Assembly: GCA_018674495.1 (NCBI GenBank) | Contig: JABHAA010000047.1 | Location: forward strand, 23,782 to 87,781 | Reading direction: 5' to 3' | DNA length: 64,000 nucleotides | Origin: Rhodospirillaceae bacterium | Lineage (GTDB): Bacteria; Pseudomonadota; Alphaproteobacteria; Rhodospirillales; UBA2165 | Shown: piece by piece, positions 28,553-40,849 of the stretch | Position numbering within the stretch: position 1 is the first letter of the stretch | How the letters are laid out: each line of letters opens with the position of its first letter | Notes under the pieces: generated by a model | What the model was told of the DNA's origin: nothing | What the model saw: only the letters and a program-made list of their open reading frames with translations | Database searches by the model: none | Position numbers and translations under genes: made by a program

Positions 28553-28989
28553 CCACAGAGACAGTGAGACGGTGAGAAGATGAGTGACAGCAATGACCGG
28601 TTTACGGAAACCGTTATCGGTTTGGCCATTGAGGTTCATAAAGTTTTGGGGCCGGGGTTGTTGGAATCTGCTTATGAGGAATGTCTGTGCTATGAACTTG
28701 ATCAAGCCAGTATCGCCTACCAACGCCAGCTTGCGCTACCGGTTGAATACAAAGCGGTCCAATTGGAACTTGGCTATCGGCTTGATATCGTCGCCGAGAA
28801 TAAATTGATCTTGGAGCTGAAAACAGTGGATAAAATATTGCCAATCCACGAGGCTCAGTTACTAACCTATCTAAGGTTAAGCGGCATCGAGACCGGCTTA
28901 ATTTTGAATTTTAATTCAACCGTTCTCAAAAATGGTATCCGCCGCCTTGTCCTATAACCTTAATATTCTTCTTCTCACTGTCTCTGTGG
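28553..28989 (+). mobile_element. GxxExxY-bearing inverted-repeat element
   Basis: The gene at 28580-28957 is bracketed by related inverted sequences: left 28553-28580 (CCACAGAGACAGTGAGACGG and following), right 28966-28989 (TCTTCTCAC then TGTCTCTGTGG, lacking 8 bases of the left arm). The left arm matches the outer arm of the gene-less element at 26128 at 25 of 27 positions. The unit begins directly after the carA stop. No transposase is encoded, so movement would need enzymes in trans. Target-site duplications were not identified. Confidence 0.65.
28580..28957 (+). CDS. GxxExxY-family protein (PD-(D/E)XK-like)
   Basis: This 125-residue protein carries the name-giving motif G26-L-L-E29-S-A-Y32 (VLGPGLLESAYEECLCYEL). 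A nuclease-like core follows: Asp69 in LGYRLDIV and Glu79-Leu-Lys81 in LILELKTVD, then the typical IHEAQLLTYLRLSGIETGLI. The family (PDDEXK_3) is widespread and often multi-copy; its role is unknown. The start lies inside the left repeat arm, so the arm also supplies its GGTGAGA ribosome site. It interrupts carA-carB in the same direction and may let transcription through to carB. Confidence 0.9.
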   Translation: MSDSNDRFTETVIGLAIEVHKVLGPGLLESAYEECLCYELDQASIAYQRQLALPVEYKAVQLELGYRLDIVAENKLILELKTVDKILPIHEAQLLTYLRLSGIETGLILNFNSTVLKNGIRRLVL

Positions 28990-29110
28990 TAAAACTTCTT
29001 CTTTTTTCTCCTCAATCACTTGCACTCAAGCGAAAATAAACTAAATAAGACTTAGGCCAATAAAATTGAATGATATGAATGTCTTATGACCATTTTAAAC
29101 CGTTATAAAC

Positions 29111-29150
29111 CCCTACCAAACCATACCGAACCATACCAATCCATACCGGA
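29111..29150. repeat. Short tandem repeat, 10-bp unit
   Basis: Four imperfect copies of a 10-bp unit, consensus CCATACCRAA, sit between the GxxExxY element and carB. No coding or structural role is evident. Confidence 0.6.
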
Positions 29151-29214
29151 TATTTTCAACAAGGAGTCGCACGAGATTAAAATGCTAATGCCCGCAATAA
29201 ATGAAAAAGCCGTA

Positions 29215-29233
29215 TTCCTCTCCGTGATCTCTG
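29215..29233. repeat. Fragment of the CACAGAG-type repeat before carB
   Basis: TTCCTCTCCGTGATCTCTG closely resembles the inner right arm of the element at 26243-26262 (TTCTCTGTGATCTCTG). It ends 14 bp before the carB start, so a piece of the repeat now forms part of the carB leader; no convincing ribosome binding site is seen there. Confidence 0.45.
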
Positions 29234-29247
29234 CAGCTCGCTCTTAA

Positions 29248-32559
<3,312 letters not shown>

Positions 32560-32631
32560 ATATTGTTTTGCCTTGCTCTTGGCGGTAACGCCGGGAAGCG
32601 GGAATATTTTGTTTAAGAGCGGATTATTGAG

Positions 32632-33105
32632 ATGGATAAATACCCAATGACGGCCGGCGGTTTCGAGGCGCTGGAAGAAGAGCGTAAATTCCTGAAAACC
32701 GTTGAGCGGCCGTCGATCATCAAGGCCATCGAGGTCGCCCGCGAGCATGGCGATTTATCGGAAAACGCCGAATATCATGCGGCGCGGGAACGCCAGAGCT
32801 TTACCGAAGGGCGTCTCGCCGAGCTTGAAGACGTGATCAGCCGTGCCGAGGTGATCGACCCGACAAGCATTACCGGAAAAATCATTCGCTTCGGCGCCAC
32901 CGTCCGGCTCGCCGACCAAGACAACGACGAGAAATCCACCTACCAGATCGTCGGCACCCACGAGAGCGATATCGCCGAGGGTAAGCTGTCGATCACTTCG
33001 CCGCTGGCGCGGGCGCTGATCGGCAAGACGGTCGGCGATACGGCCGAAGTCAACACACCGGGCGGCGGCAAGTCCTACGAGATCATGAAGGTCCAATTTA
33101 AGTAG
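32632..33105 (+). CDS. greA: Transcription elongation factor GreA
   Basis: At 157 residues it is the normal length. The N-terminal coiled coil contains the acidic tip involved in transcript cleavage in stalled RNA polymerase ([20 protein letters not shown]). The C-terminal FKBP-like domain ends with [20 protein letters not shown] and a GGGKSYEI stretch. It follows carB, as in most alphaproteobacteria. Confidence 0.97.
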   Translation: MDKYPMTAGGFEALEEERKFLKTVERPSIIKAIEVAREHGDLSENAEYHAARERQSFTEGRLAELEDVISRAEVIDPTSITGKIIRFGATVRLADQDNDEKSTYQIVGTHESDIAEGKLSITSPLARALIGKTVGDTAEVNTPGGGKSYEIMKVQFK

Positions 33106-33111
33106 CAGATT

Positions 33112-34437
33112 TTATTGGTCCGCTTCGGGGCCGGCTTCCATGGCCGTGCGCCGACGCCTAAGCGCCGGCACCGCAATGAGAATAATCACCATCGCCAAGG
33201 CGGCGGCGGCTGTCAGTGCACCGCTAAGGCCGATTTGATCGGCCAGCCAGCCGATGCTGAGGGTGCCGAGAGCCGGGGCGCCCATGCCAAGCGATATGTT
33301 GATCGAGATCACACGCCCGCGCATATCGGCGCGCGACAGGGTCTGGACCAGGGAATAAGCGGACACCTGGTTGGCGATCAGCGCGCCCGCTGCCAGCGCC
33401 AGGATAAAAAGGGCCGGTATGAAAAACGGCGTGAGGGCAAAGGCGATCATCGCCACTGTGGTCAAAAGCGAGGAAACCACCAGAATTGAAACCAGCCCCT
33501 GAGTTTTACTTCGGGTCAGAAGCCAGATAGCGACCAGGAGGGCGCCAAGCCCCGACGCCGAAGTGAGGGCGCCGAGACCCTCGGCGCCTCGGTTGAATAC
33601 TTCCGCCGCGAAGCCGGGCATCAGATCGTTATAGGGGCGGAGAAAAAAACCGGCGGTGATGGTGACCAGAAACAACAACCCGAGGGAGCGCTCATTGGCC
33701 ACATATCGAAACCCGGCGCGCATGTCGGTGATGATGCCGCCGCTGGCAGTTTCGTCCCGGACCAAAGGGGCGATATCGATCATGCCGATCATCAATACCA
33801 TCCAAGCGGTGGACGCGGTGTAGGCAAGGATCGAGGCGCCGGCATTGAAATTGGCGATCAGCGCCGCCGCCAATACCGGCCCGATGAAGGTGCCGAGCTG
33901 GAAGGTGGTGGAATTGAAGGCAACCGCGGCGGAGATATTTTCGCGCCCGACAAGCTGCGGGATCAAGGCCTGGCGCGCCGGAAACTCAAAACCAAAGATG
34001 GCGCCTTGCAGGATATTAAGGATGACAAGAAGTTGCAGATTGATCTGGCCAGTGAACGCCAACATGCCGAGACTGCCGGTAATCACGGTGCCGAACAGCC
34101 CGGCGGTAATCGCCGTCCGCCGGTGACCGTAACGGTCGGCGACGGCGCCGGCGAACGGCGCCGTGATCATGACCGGCAGCATGGCGGCAACGGTGATGAT
34201 ACCCAGCCAGGTGGCCTGTTCGGTCAGCTCCCAGGTGAGCCAGCCAATGCCGAGCCGGTTGCCCCACCAGCCATGCACGTGGGCCACATGGCCGAGGGCA
34301 TAGAGACGGTAATTGCGTTGCGCGAGCGCCCGCGCGACCCCGCCGAACAATTGGGGGTGGGCGTTGATCATGCGGCGTATCAAATGAGCGCTCCCGGGAC
34401 AGCGTTGGACCGCTTTATTGAGCCCCGATAGCGACAT
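33112..34437 (-). CDS. MFS transporter, enterobactin-exporter-like (DUF894/MFS_3)
   Basis: A membrane transporter with about 12 hydrophobic segments. The MFS loop motif is seen as GAVADRYGHRRTAI after TM2. The stretch NILQGAIFGFEFPARQALIP is characteristic of the MFS_3 group (EntS-like). I start at ATG 34437 (441 residues); ATG 34371 is also possible, and the frame is open to 34509. It is convergent with greA, with only 6 bp between the stops. Substrate unknown. Confidence 0.85.
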   Translation of the reverse strand: MSLSGLNKAVQRCPGSAHLIRRMINAHPQLFGGVARALAQRNYRLYALGHVAHVHGWWGNRLGIGWLTWELTEQATWLGIITVAAMLPVMITAPFAGAVADRYGHRRTAITAGLFGTVITGSLGMLAFTGQINLQLLVILNILQGAIFGFEFPARQALIPQLVGRENISAAVAFNSTTFQLGTFIGPVLAAALIANFNAGASILAYTASTAWMVLMIGMIDIAPLVRDETASGGIITDMRAGFRYVANERSLGLLFLVTITAGFFLRPYNDLMPGFAAEVFNRGAEGLGALTSASGLGALLVAIWLLTRSKTQGLVSILVVSSLLTTVAMIAFALTPFFIPALFILALAAGALIANQVSAYSLVQTLSRADMRGRVISINISLGMGAPALGTLSIGWLADQIGLSGALTAAAALAMVIILIAVPALRRRRTAMEAGPEADQ

Positions 34438-34523
34438 TGTAAAGTACTGCTTTCGACCCGCCCGGCGTTGCGATGACCGGGAGCCCATAGTAGAGTTCTG
34501 AAAATCCAAGGAGGGTTCAGTCG

Positions 34524-35357
34524 ATGATGATCCAGAATGCGCCCGAAGGCGAAAAACGATTTATCAGCACCATGGTCGAACATCTCGATCTGTGCGAGCA
34601 GTTCGGTCGCGCTTTCGGTAATGACCAATTTGAGCGGCCAGAGCCCTTTGACGAGGTGATCTTTGCGGTCGCCCATCACGACCGGGGCTGGGACGATGCG
34701 GACGCCGCGCCGGTGCTGCACGAGCCGAGCGGCTATCCGTGTGGGCTCGGCACTGGGCCAGTACCCGGCGTGCTCGATACCTCCAAACGCTCGCCGGACT
34801 TCAACGAGGCCCGGCATGCCTATTGCGGACTCCTGTCTTCCCTGCATTCGTGGGGGCTCTATAACGACCGCTATGGGGTGTCGGAATTCAGCGTCCTCGG
34901 CGGCGGCAAGTCGGTGCCCATTCCGCCCAAGGATGAAGACTATGTGCACGGCCTCCTGGATGGCGAGATCGCCCGCCAGGAACGGCTGAAGGCGGTGCTG
35001 GCGGGCGATCCGGCAACCGCTGGCTGGATCGAAGAAGGCGCGCTGATGCGCAACTACAAGTTCCTGCAATTCATGGACACATTGGCGCTCTACTTCAATC
35101 TCCGCCACGCTGGCGACCGCTCAAGTGAAACCTTCGTCCATGTGCCCATGTCGGAAGCGGTGGACGCCGAAGTGACGGTCACGCCGATGGGCAATGACCG
35201 CTATGCGGTCACGCCGTTCCCCTTCAACGGCGAGGTGCTTGAGGTGCGCTGCAAGGGCCGCTATTTCAAGGCGGTGTCGGATGCGCCGACCGATCTCGGC
35301 GCGCACTTATATGGGCTACCCGGCGACGAGCAGGTGCACATCCTTGAGGCCGCGTAG
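34524..35357 (+). CDS. DUF3891 family protein
   Basis: This 277-residue protein belongs to the uncharacterised DUF3891 family. An HD-like metal site is suggested by VIFAVAHHDRGWDD near residue 50, with other conserved stretches in ARHAYCGLLSSLHS and the C-terminal half. No membrane or signal segment is seen. AAGGAGG lies just upstream of the start. It diverges from the MFS gene and is followed closely by a Bcr/CflA transporter. Function is unknown; a hydrolase role is a guess from the His/Asp pattern. Confidence 0.8.
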   Translation: MMIQNAPEGEKRFISTMVEHLDLCEQFGRAFGNDQFERPEPFDEVIFAVAHHDRGWDDADAAPVLHEPSGYPCGLGTGPVPGVLDTSKRSPDFNEARHAYCGLLSSLHSWGLYNDRYGVSEFSVLGGGKSVPIPPKDEDYVHGLLDGEIARQERLKAVLAGDPATAGWIEEGALMRNYKFLQFMDTLALYFNLRHAGDRSSETFVHVPMSEAVDAEVTVTPMGNDRYAVTPFPFNGEVLEVRCKGRYFKAVSDAPTDLGAHLYGLPGDEQVHILEAA

Positions 35358-35387
35358 GCGCGCAACTGCTTGACGTTGCCGCCTTTC

Positions 35388-36611
35388 ATGGCATCCGATA
35401 ATCAACCCAAGCGTCTTGAAGACCGCCGCGTTCTACTGGCGACCACGCTAGGCGGCATCGCCTTTATGGGCGCGTTGTCGACGGATTCCTTTCTGCCTTC
35501 GATGGTCGCTGTCGCCGGTGCCTTCGAAGTGGATATGGGCCAGGTGCAATTCGCGCTGGCGTCTTTCGTCCTTGGCGGCACCATAGGCCAGATATTCGTC
35601 GGCCCGCTGGCCGACCGGTTTGGCCGGCGCTGGGTTCTTTTGAGCGGGCTGGCGGTCTATGTGGTGGCGTCGCTGGCGATCATGATGTCGGCTTCAATGA
35701 CCGAAATGATTGTGCTTCGCTTCGTACAGGGCCTCGTTGCCTCCACCGGGCGCATCGTTGCGCGCGCCATTGTCCGTGATCTCTATAGCCGCGATCTGGC
35801 GGCGCAGATGTTCGCCTATATCGCCTTTGTTGGCAGTATGGTTCCTGTCATCGGATCGATCACCAGCGCGCAATTGCTGGAGCATTTCGGCTGGCCGGCG
35901 GTATTTCTGTTCATGGCGGTGGTCGCCGCCATCCTGGCGGTTTTGTTCTGGCACTATATCGACGAAACCCTCGAGACCAAGAACATGAGCGCCATGCGCT
36001 TCATTCCAATGGTGCAAAACTACATCTCGATTTTGTCGCACAAGCAGTTCCTCTCTTACGTGGGCATCACCATCGGCAACTCGATCGGGCTGCATGCGTT
36101 TCTGGCTTCCTCGGCGGCGGTTCTGATCGGCGCGTATGGATTGACGCCCACGATCTATTCCTTCTGGTTCGCCGCCGTCATGATCTCCAACACAGGCGCC
36201 AATTATCTGGGCGGGCGGCTGGTGGTGCGCCTCGGCGCGGGCCGTATGATTTTCATCGGCACCGTGATCACGGTGATCAGCGGCGCCGCCATATTGGCCC
36301 TGGCGCTTATGGGCATAAATACAACGCCAGCGCTGATCGTTCCGATGATGGCCTTTATGTTCGCTTTTGCGTTCCTGTCACCATCGTCCCAGGCGGGCGC
36401 GTTGGCGCCATTCGCGGCTCAGGCCGGCACCGCGTCTTCGGCGATGGGTATCATTCAAGGCCTGACCAGCGCCGCGACCGGCGCCGCACTTGGTTTGTTG
36501 CCGGGCTCAACCTTCACCGAAATGGCCGCATTCGTTGCCATCGGCAGCGGTGTTATTTTGGTATTTTACGGGGTTTTCATTCGCCGGTTGCCGAGCAGCG
36601 ATCAGGCTTAA
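35388..36611 (+). CDS. Bcr/CflA-family MFS drug-resistance transporter
   Basis: A 407-residue 12-TM exporter. It opens with the Bcr/CflA pattern ALSTDSFLPSMVAVAGAF (a conserved Asp in TM1). GPLADRFGRRWVLLSGL is the MFS motif A loop, and LRFVQGLVASTGRIVARAIV continues the signature. I start at ATG 35388; the frame reaches a TTG at 35370. Characterised relatives export bicyclomycin, chloramphenicol or sulfonamides, but substrates vary too widely to assign here. Follows DUF3891 by about 30 bp on the same strand. Confidence 0.9.
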   Translation: MASDNQPKRLEDRRVLLATTLGGIAFMGALSTDSFLPSMVAVAGAFEVDMGQVQFALASFVLGGTIGQIFVGPLADRFGRRWVLLSGLAVYVVASLAIMMSASMTEMIVLRFVQGLVASTGRIVARAIVRDLYSRDLAAQMFAYIAFVGSMVPVIGSITSAQLLEHFGWPAVFLFMAVVAAILAVLFWHYIDETLETKNMSAMRFIPMVQNYISILSHKQFLSYVGITIGNSIGLHAFLASSAAVLIGAYGLTPTIYSFWFAAVMISNTGANYLGGRLVVRLGAGRMIFIGTVITVISGAAILALALMGINTTPALIVPMMAFMFAFAFLSPSSQAGALAPFAAQAGTASSAMGIIQGLTSAATGAALGLLPGSTFTEMAAFVAIGSGVILVFYGVFIRRLPSSDQA

Positions 36612-36627
36612 GGCAGATGCCTTTACG

Positions 36628-37812
36628 TTACTTGTCACCGAACTCGGCGCGCCGGATCACCGCTTCGCCGCTTTCGGTTTCGAATTTTTCGGTCGCCGTC
36701 TGAATGGCACCGCGCACCTTGATGCGGTTGTCGTCCTGGTTGGCCTTGGCAAAATCATAGCTGCCCTGGCGCGCCTGGTTGGCGCCGGTGAGGCGCGGGC
36801 GCACATATTCGGCCATCAATTCGAAACTGCGCCAAGTGGCCGCCGGCGGCGCCCAATCCATGCCGAACATTAACAATCCGCCGAAGCCGCCAACGCCGTC
36901 CCAGACCCGCTGAATTTCGGCCACGGCGTCGTCGGGGGTGCCGATGATGGCACGCTGATTTTCGGCAATGAACTTAGCCGGATCATCGAGCCCGCGCTCG
37001 ACCATGTGACCGGCGGACACTACGTCGTGGGAATAATCGATCCATTTTTCGAGGCCCCACTGCACGTCTTCAAAAGCCTTCTCCCTGGTCTCGGCCAGAT
37101 GCACGAATGTGGTGATGCGAAACTTGGAACGGTCGGGAATGTGCCCGTGGCGGGCACATTCGGCTTCGTAGATAGCCCAGTTCTGGGCGTATTTGGAAAG
37201 CGCGTCGTCGTTGATGCCGCCGAGGGTCAACAGGCCAAGCCCATAGCGGCCAGCCTGCACAACACCCGCCGGCGAGCGCACCGAAGTCACCGCCATTTCA
37301 ATCATCGGCTTGGTGTAACAGCCGAGCCCGAGGCGGGCATCTTGTAGATCAAACCAATCGGTTTTCAAGGTCACGGTTTCGCCCTGCAATAGTGGCACGA
37401 CGGCGGCCAGGGCTTCTTCCAGACGCGGGCGCTGCTGGGCTGGCTGGATGCCCATCATCTGCGCATCGGAGGCCAACGCGCCGGGGCCGACGCCGAAGAT
37501 GGCGCGGCCGCGCAATTGGTGATCCAACTGGGCCATGGTATCGGCGGCGATCAACGGATTGTGGTAGGGCAAGGATTTGACCCCGGTGCCGAAACGGATA
37601 TGGCGGGTGCGCTCGGCAGCGGCGGCGATAAACAGCTCCGGCGCGGCGATCATCTCGAAGCCGCCGGAATGATGCTCACCGATCCAGGCCTCGTCATAGC
37701 CGAGCCTATCCAGATGCTCCATCAGCCGGAAATCCCGCTCCAGCAGCACTTGTGGGTCGGCCATCTTGTCGTGATGCGGTCCGTGAAAGATGCCCAGCTT
37801 CAACTGGCTCAT
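36628..37812 (-). CDS. LLM-class flavin-dependent oxidoreductase (luciferase-like monooxygenase)
   Basis: A 394-residue bacterial-luciferase-fold enzyme using reduced flavin and O2. Typical stretches are LDRLGYDEAWIGEHHSGGFE, RIRFGTGVKSLPYHNPLIAA-like (IRFGTGVKSLPYHNP) and GRAIFGVGPGALASDAQMMG. It resembles the limonene 1,2-monooxygenase (LimB) group. The start MSQLKLGIF at 37812 is preferred over an in-frame codon at 37845. It lies 45 bp downstream of a PhyH dioxygenase on the same strand, so they may be co-transcribed. The substrate is unknown. Confidence 0.88.
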   Translation of the reverse strand: MSQLKLGIFHGPHHDKMADPQVLLERDFRLMEHLDRLGYDEAWIGEHHSGGFEMIAAPELFIAAAAERTRHIRFGTGVKSLPYHNPLIAADTMAQLDHQLRGRAIFGVGPGALASDAQMMGIQPAQQRPRLEEALAAVVPLLQGETVTLKTDWFDLQDARLGLGCYTKPMIEMAVTSVRSPAGVVQAGRYGLGLLTLGGINDDALSKYAQNWAIYEAECARHGHIPDRSKFRITTFVHLAETREKAFEDVQWGLEKWIDYSHDVVSAGHMVERGLDDPAKFIAENQRAIIGTPDDAVAEIQRVWDGVGGFGGLLMFGMDWAPPAATWRSFELMAEYVRPRLTGANQARQGSYDFAKANQDDNRIKVRGAIQTATEKFETESGEAVIRRAEFGDK

Positions 37813-37857
37813 ATCAAATGATTGGCTCAAAAGTCCCCTCCCCAAATCGGATCAGCG

Positions 37858-38685
37858 TCAACTGCGCCCGCCGGCGTCGATTTTATTCGCGGTCGCGTTG
37901 AGATAAAGCGCCCGCGTATCATGCATGGCCTGGATGCAGGCCGGATCGAAATCCTCGGTCGGTTCAGGATCGATACCCCAATTGCCGCACGTATCCTCGC
38001 CGCGCAGCAGCATGGCGCTGGAACCCTCGAACCGGGTTTCGCGCACATGCGGCGCCACATAATGGATGGATAACCCTACCCGGGGATGATCGGCGGTGTT
38101 GGGACCTGAACCGTGCACCACGCTTTCATGATGGAAAACCACCTGGCCGGGCGCGAGCACGGCGCTCACGGCTTTTTCCTCAGGCACGTCCTTGGCGTTC
38201 TGCGCCATGGGGAGAAGATTGTCGGCGTCCGGCATGATGTCGTGGACGGTCGCAAATTTGTGCGAGCCCGGAATATATTTGACGCAGCCCGATTGCTCGG
38301 TCGATGGGTTGAAGGCCAGCCACGCTGTGAGGGTATCGGCAGGCTCGAAGCCATAAAAGAAGCTGTCCGTGTGCCAGGACACATAGCGGGGATCATGGGC
38401 CTTCTTGGCGAAGAACGAGGCGCCCCAGCAGAGCACGTCGGGGCCGATCAAATCTTCCACGGCATCCAGAAGCCTTGGTGCGCGCACCACATCACAGAGC
38501 CAGGGAAACGGCAGATGCGCCTTGATGCGGTAGCGATCCTGGGGCTCATCGCCGATGGCATTTTCCAAAGCCTCAAATTTATCGCGCAATTGGGCGGCGG
38601 CGTCCGGGCCATACACATCGAACGGAAACAGAAAACCGTTCTCGCCATAAGCGGCGACTTGATCGCCGCTCAAAATCTTGGGCAT
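37858..38685 (-). CDS. Phytanoyl-CoA dioxygenase (PhyH) family protein
   Basis: A 275-residue Fe(II)/2-oxoglutarate-dependent oxygenase. The iron ligands are visible: the HxD pair in SWHTDSFFYGFEP and the distal His in HHESVVHGSGPNTADHPRVG, with the following Arg as 2-oxoglutarate anchor. WLAFNPSTEQSGCVKYIPGS matches the PhyH core. The substrate cannot be inferred; many bacterial members act on non-CoA small molecules. First gene of a leftward pair with the LLM oxidoreductase. Confidence 0.9.
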   Translation of the reverse strand: MPKILSGDQVAAYGENGFLFPFDVYGPDAAAQLRDKFEALENAIGDEPQDRYRIKAHLPFPWLCDVVRAPRLLDAVEDLIGPDVLCWGASFFAKKAHDPRYVSWHTDSFFYGFEPADTLTAWLAFNPSTEQSGCVKYIPGSHKFATVHDIMPDADNLLPMAQNAKDVPEEKAVSAVLAPGQVVFHHESVVHGSGPNTADHPRVGLSIHYVAPHVRETRFEGSSAMLLRGEDTCGNWGIDPEPTEDFDPACIQAMHDTRALYLNATANKIDAGGRS

Positions 38686-38808
38686 GCGCGCCGTTCCTCT
38701 TCTGGATCAAACCTGGGGCGAAGACTACCCTCCGGGTTTGGGCCTTGTCCATGTTGGAACCGTTGGGTACACGGTTAGGCTTGGGTGGGCTTCACAAATC
38801 GGGTTTCC

Positions 38809-39786
38809 ATGCTCGGCATTTTATTCGGAATTCTGGCGGCCGCCAGCTTCGGCTTCAATAGCGCCAGCGCCCGGCGCGGCGTCATCGGCGGCACGCCTTT
38901 TCAGGCGATGGCTATTTCAATGCCACTGGGCTTGATCATGTTCGCCGTGCTGGCGGGCGTCGCCGGCCAATGGTCCGAGTTTGCGCGCCTGGATTTAAGC
39001 GCCATCGGGTTTCTGGCCGCCGGCGGCATCGCCCATTTCGTCTGGGGCCGTTATTTCAACGTGCGTTCGCTGGCGGCGGTGGGTTCTAACCTGGCAGCGC
39101 CGGTACAGCAGTTTCAGCTTCTGCTGGCCCTCGCATTGGCGGTCTTGTTTCTCGGCGAGACCCTGACGCCGCTGAAAGTTTTGGGCATCGTTCTCGTCAT
39201 TTCAGCGCCCATGTATATCCTGTCGCGCCGCGCCAAGGATAAGGGCGCGCAAAAGCCGGCGGCGAAAGACGGCTTCAAACCGCGCATGGCCGAAGGCTAC
39301 ACGTGCGCTTTCTTGGCTGGCGTCGGTTTTGGCTCCTCGACCGTGTTGATCAAGGCCGGGCTTAGCGATCCGAGCCTCAGCCTGATCGGTGGCGTAGTTT
39401 CCTATGTCGCGGCGACCTCCGTGGTGGTCCTGGTATTGCTGATACCCAGCATGCGCACCGAAGTGCGCTCCACCACCCGGCAATCAGCCAAATGGTTTCT
39501 CTATTCCGGGCTCGGCGTATCGGTGTCGCAGCTATTCCGCTACATCGCCATCGGCCTTGCGCCGGTAACGGTGGTACAGCCGCTGCAAAGCCTCTCGGTC
39601 ATATTTCGCATGATCTTCGGCTATTTCATCAACCGCGACCACGAAGCCTTCGAGGGTTATGTAATCTTCGGTATCGGATTATCGTTTCTGGGCGCCCTGT
39701 CGCTGACCTTGTCGGTGGGGCTGGTGGCCGACAATCTGGATCTGCCGGTCTGGCTGGCGGACATCATTTCCTGGCAATGGCCCTGA
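38809..39786 (+). CDS. EamA/DMT-family transporter
   Basis: A 325-residue protein with ten hydrophobic segments in two EamA-like halves, separated by a charged loop (SRRAKDKGAQKPAAKDG) near the middle. I use ATG 38809; the frame begins at a GTG at 38785. Drug/metabolite transporters export amino acids, nucleotides or toxic metabolites; specificity is unknown. Divergent from the PhyH gene. Confidence 0.85.
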   Translation: MLGILFGILAAASFGFNSASARRGVIGGTPFQAMAISMPLGLIMFAVLAGVAGQWSEFARLDLSAIGFLAAGGIAHFVWGRYFNVRSLAAVGSNLAAPVQQFQLLLALALAVLFLGETLTPLKVLGIVLVISAPMYILSRRAKDKGAQKPAAKDGFKPRMAEGYTCAFLAGVGFGSSTVLIKAGLSDPSLSLIGGVVSYVAATSVVVLVLLIPSMRTEVRSTTRQSAKWFLYSGLGVSVSQLFRYIAIGLAPVTVVQPLQSLSVIFRMIFGYFINRDHEAFEGYVIFGIGLSFLGALSLTLSVGLVADNLDLPVWLADIISWQWP

Positions 39787-39866
39787 TGAGGCCCGCTTGC
39801 ATCCCGGTTTCCCGTGGTGCAAATGAAGGAGCAAGAAATCCTTAACGCCAACCAAGATTGAAACCC

Positions 39867-40751
39867 ATGCCAGCCGAATTGTCCGAGCCAACACGCCGCA
39901 GCTACCGATCCCATCGTTTGCAACTCAATTATGTAGATTGGGGCAACGAAGGCGCACCGCCGATGATCATGATCCATGGCGGGCGCGACCATGCCCGCTC
40001 CTGGGATTGGGTGGCGGCGGAATTGAAGGCGGATTACCACGTCATGGCGGTGGATCTTCGCGGCCATGGGGATTCGGCCTGGACCAATAGCGCCACCTAC
40101 GCGATCGATGAGTTCGTCTATGACGTGGCCGAACTGATCCACCAGAAAAATTTGGCGCCGGTGACCATCATCTCCCATTCCTTGGGCGGCATTATCGGGC
40201 TTCGCTATAGCGGTATCTACCCGGAAAACGTGACCAAGCTTGTCGCCATCGAGGGGCTCGGGCTCGGCCGGCGGCGCGCCAAGCTGGGCGACGAAGCAAC
40301 GGCGCCGAAGCGCTACCGCAACTGGATCGAGGAATTGCGCAAGATTGGTACCTGGGAAGAGCGCCGCTACGACAGCCTGGAAGGCGCTATTGAGCGCATG
40401 GCCGAGGCCAACGGCCATTTGAGCGCCGAACAGGTGCGCCATTTAACAACCCACGGCACCAAGCAAAACGACGACGGCAGCCTTTCCTGGAAATTTGATC
40501 ATTACTTCTTCACCCGCTTTTCGGCGCCTGCCGGCATCCAGCCCGCCGAAGCCCACGAGATGTGGTCCAATATCCAATGCCCGGCACTTCTGGTGCGCGG
40601 CGCCGAAAGCTGGGCGACGGACCCAGAAGAAGACGGCAACGCCAGCTATTTCTCCGACTGCACGTCGGTCACCGTAGAAAACGCGGCCCACTGGGTGCAT
40701 CACGACCAGCTGGACGTTTTTCTCGGCCATTTGCGGAAATTTCTTGGCTGA
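39867..40751 (+). CDS. Alpha/beta hydrolase
   Basis: A 294-residue alpha/beta-fold hydrolase. The oxyanion region is MIHGGRDHARSWDWV, the nucleophile elbow is SHSLGGIIGLRY (Ser), and the C-terminal catalytic His is in ENAAHWVHHDQLD. The acid is probably the Asp/Glu near LVRGAESWATDPEE. ATG 39867 is chosen; an in-frame TTG lies nine bases upstream. Resembles haloalkane-dehalogenase/epoxide-hydrolase-like esterases, with no specific substrate visible. Same direction as the GST, DinB-like and esterase genes that follow. Confidence 0.88.
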   Translation: MPAELSEPTRRSYRSHRLQLNYVDWGNEGAPPMIMIHGGRDHARSWDWVAAELKADYHVMAVDLRGHGDSAWTNSATYAIDEFVYDVAELIHQKNLAPVTIISHSLGGIIGLRYSGIYPENVTKLVAIEGLGLGRRRAKLGDEATAPKRYRNWIEELRKIGTWEERRYDSLEGAIERMAEANGHLSAEQVRHLTTHGTKQNDDGSLSWKFDHYFFTRFSAPAGIQPAEAHEMWSNIQCPALLVRGAESWATDPEEDGNASYFSDCTSVTVENAAHWVHHDQLDVFLGHLRKFLG

Positions 40752-40849
40752 TCGATAGGGCTGCGGGCGCCCTTGAACCAGGTATGGGAAGGTGGCACTC
40801 TTGGGCCATTCGGAATAACTGCGCATACAACAAACTTAGGGAGGCGGCG

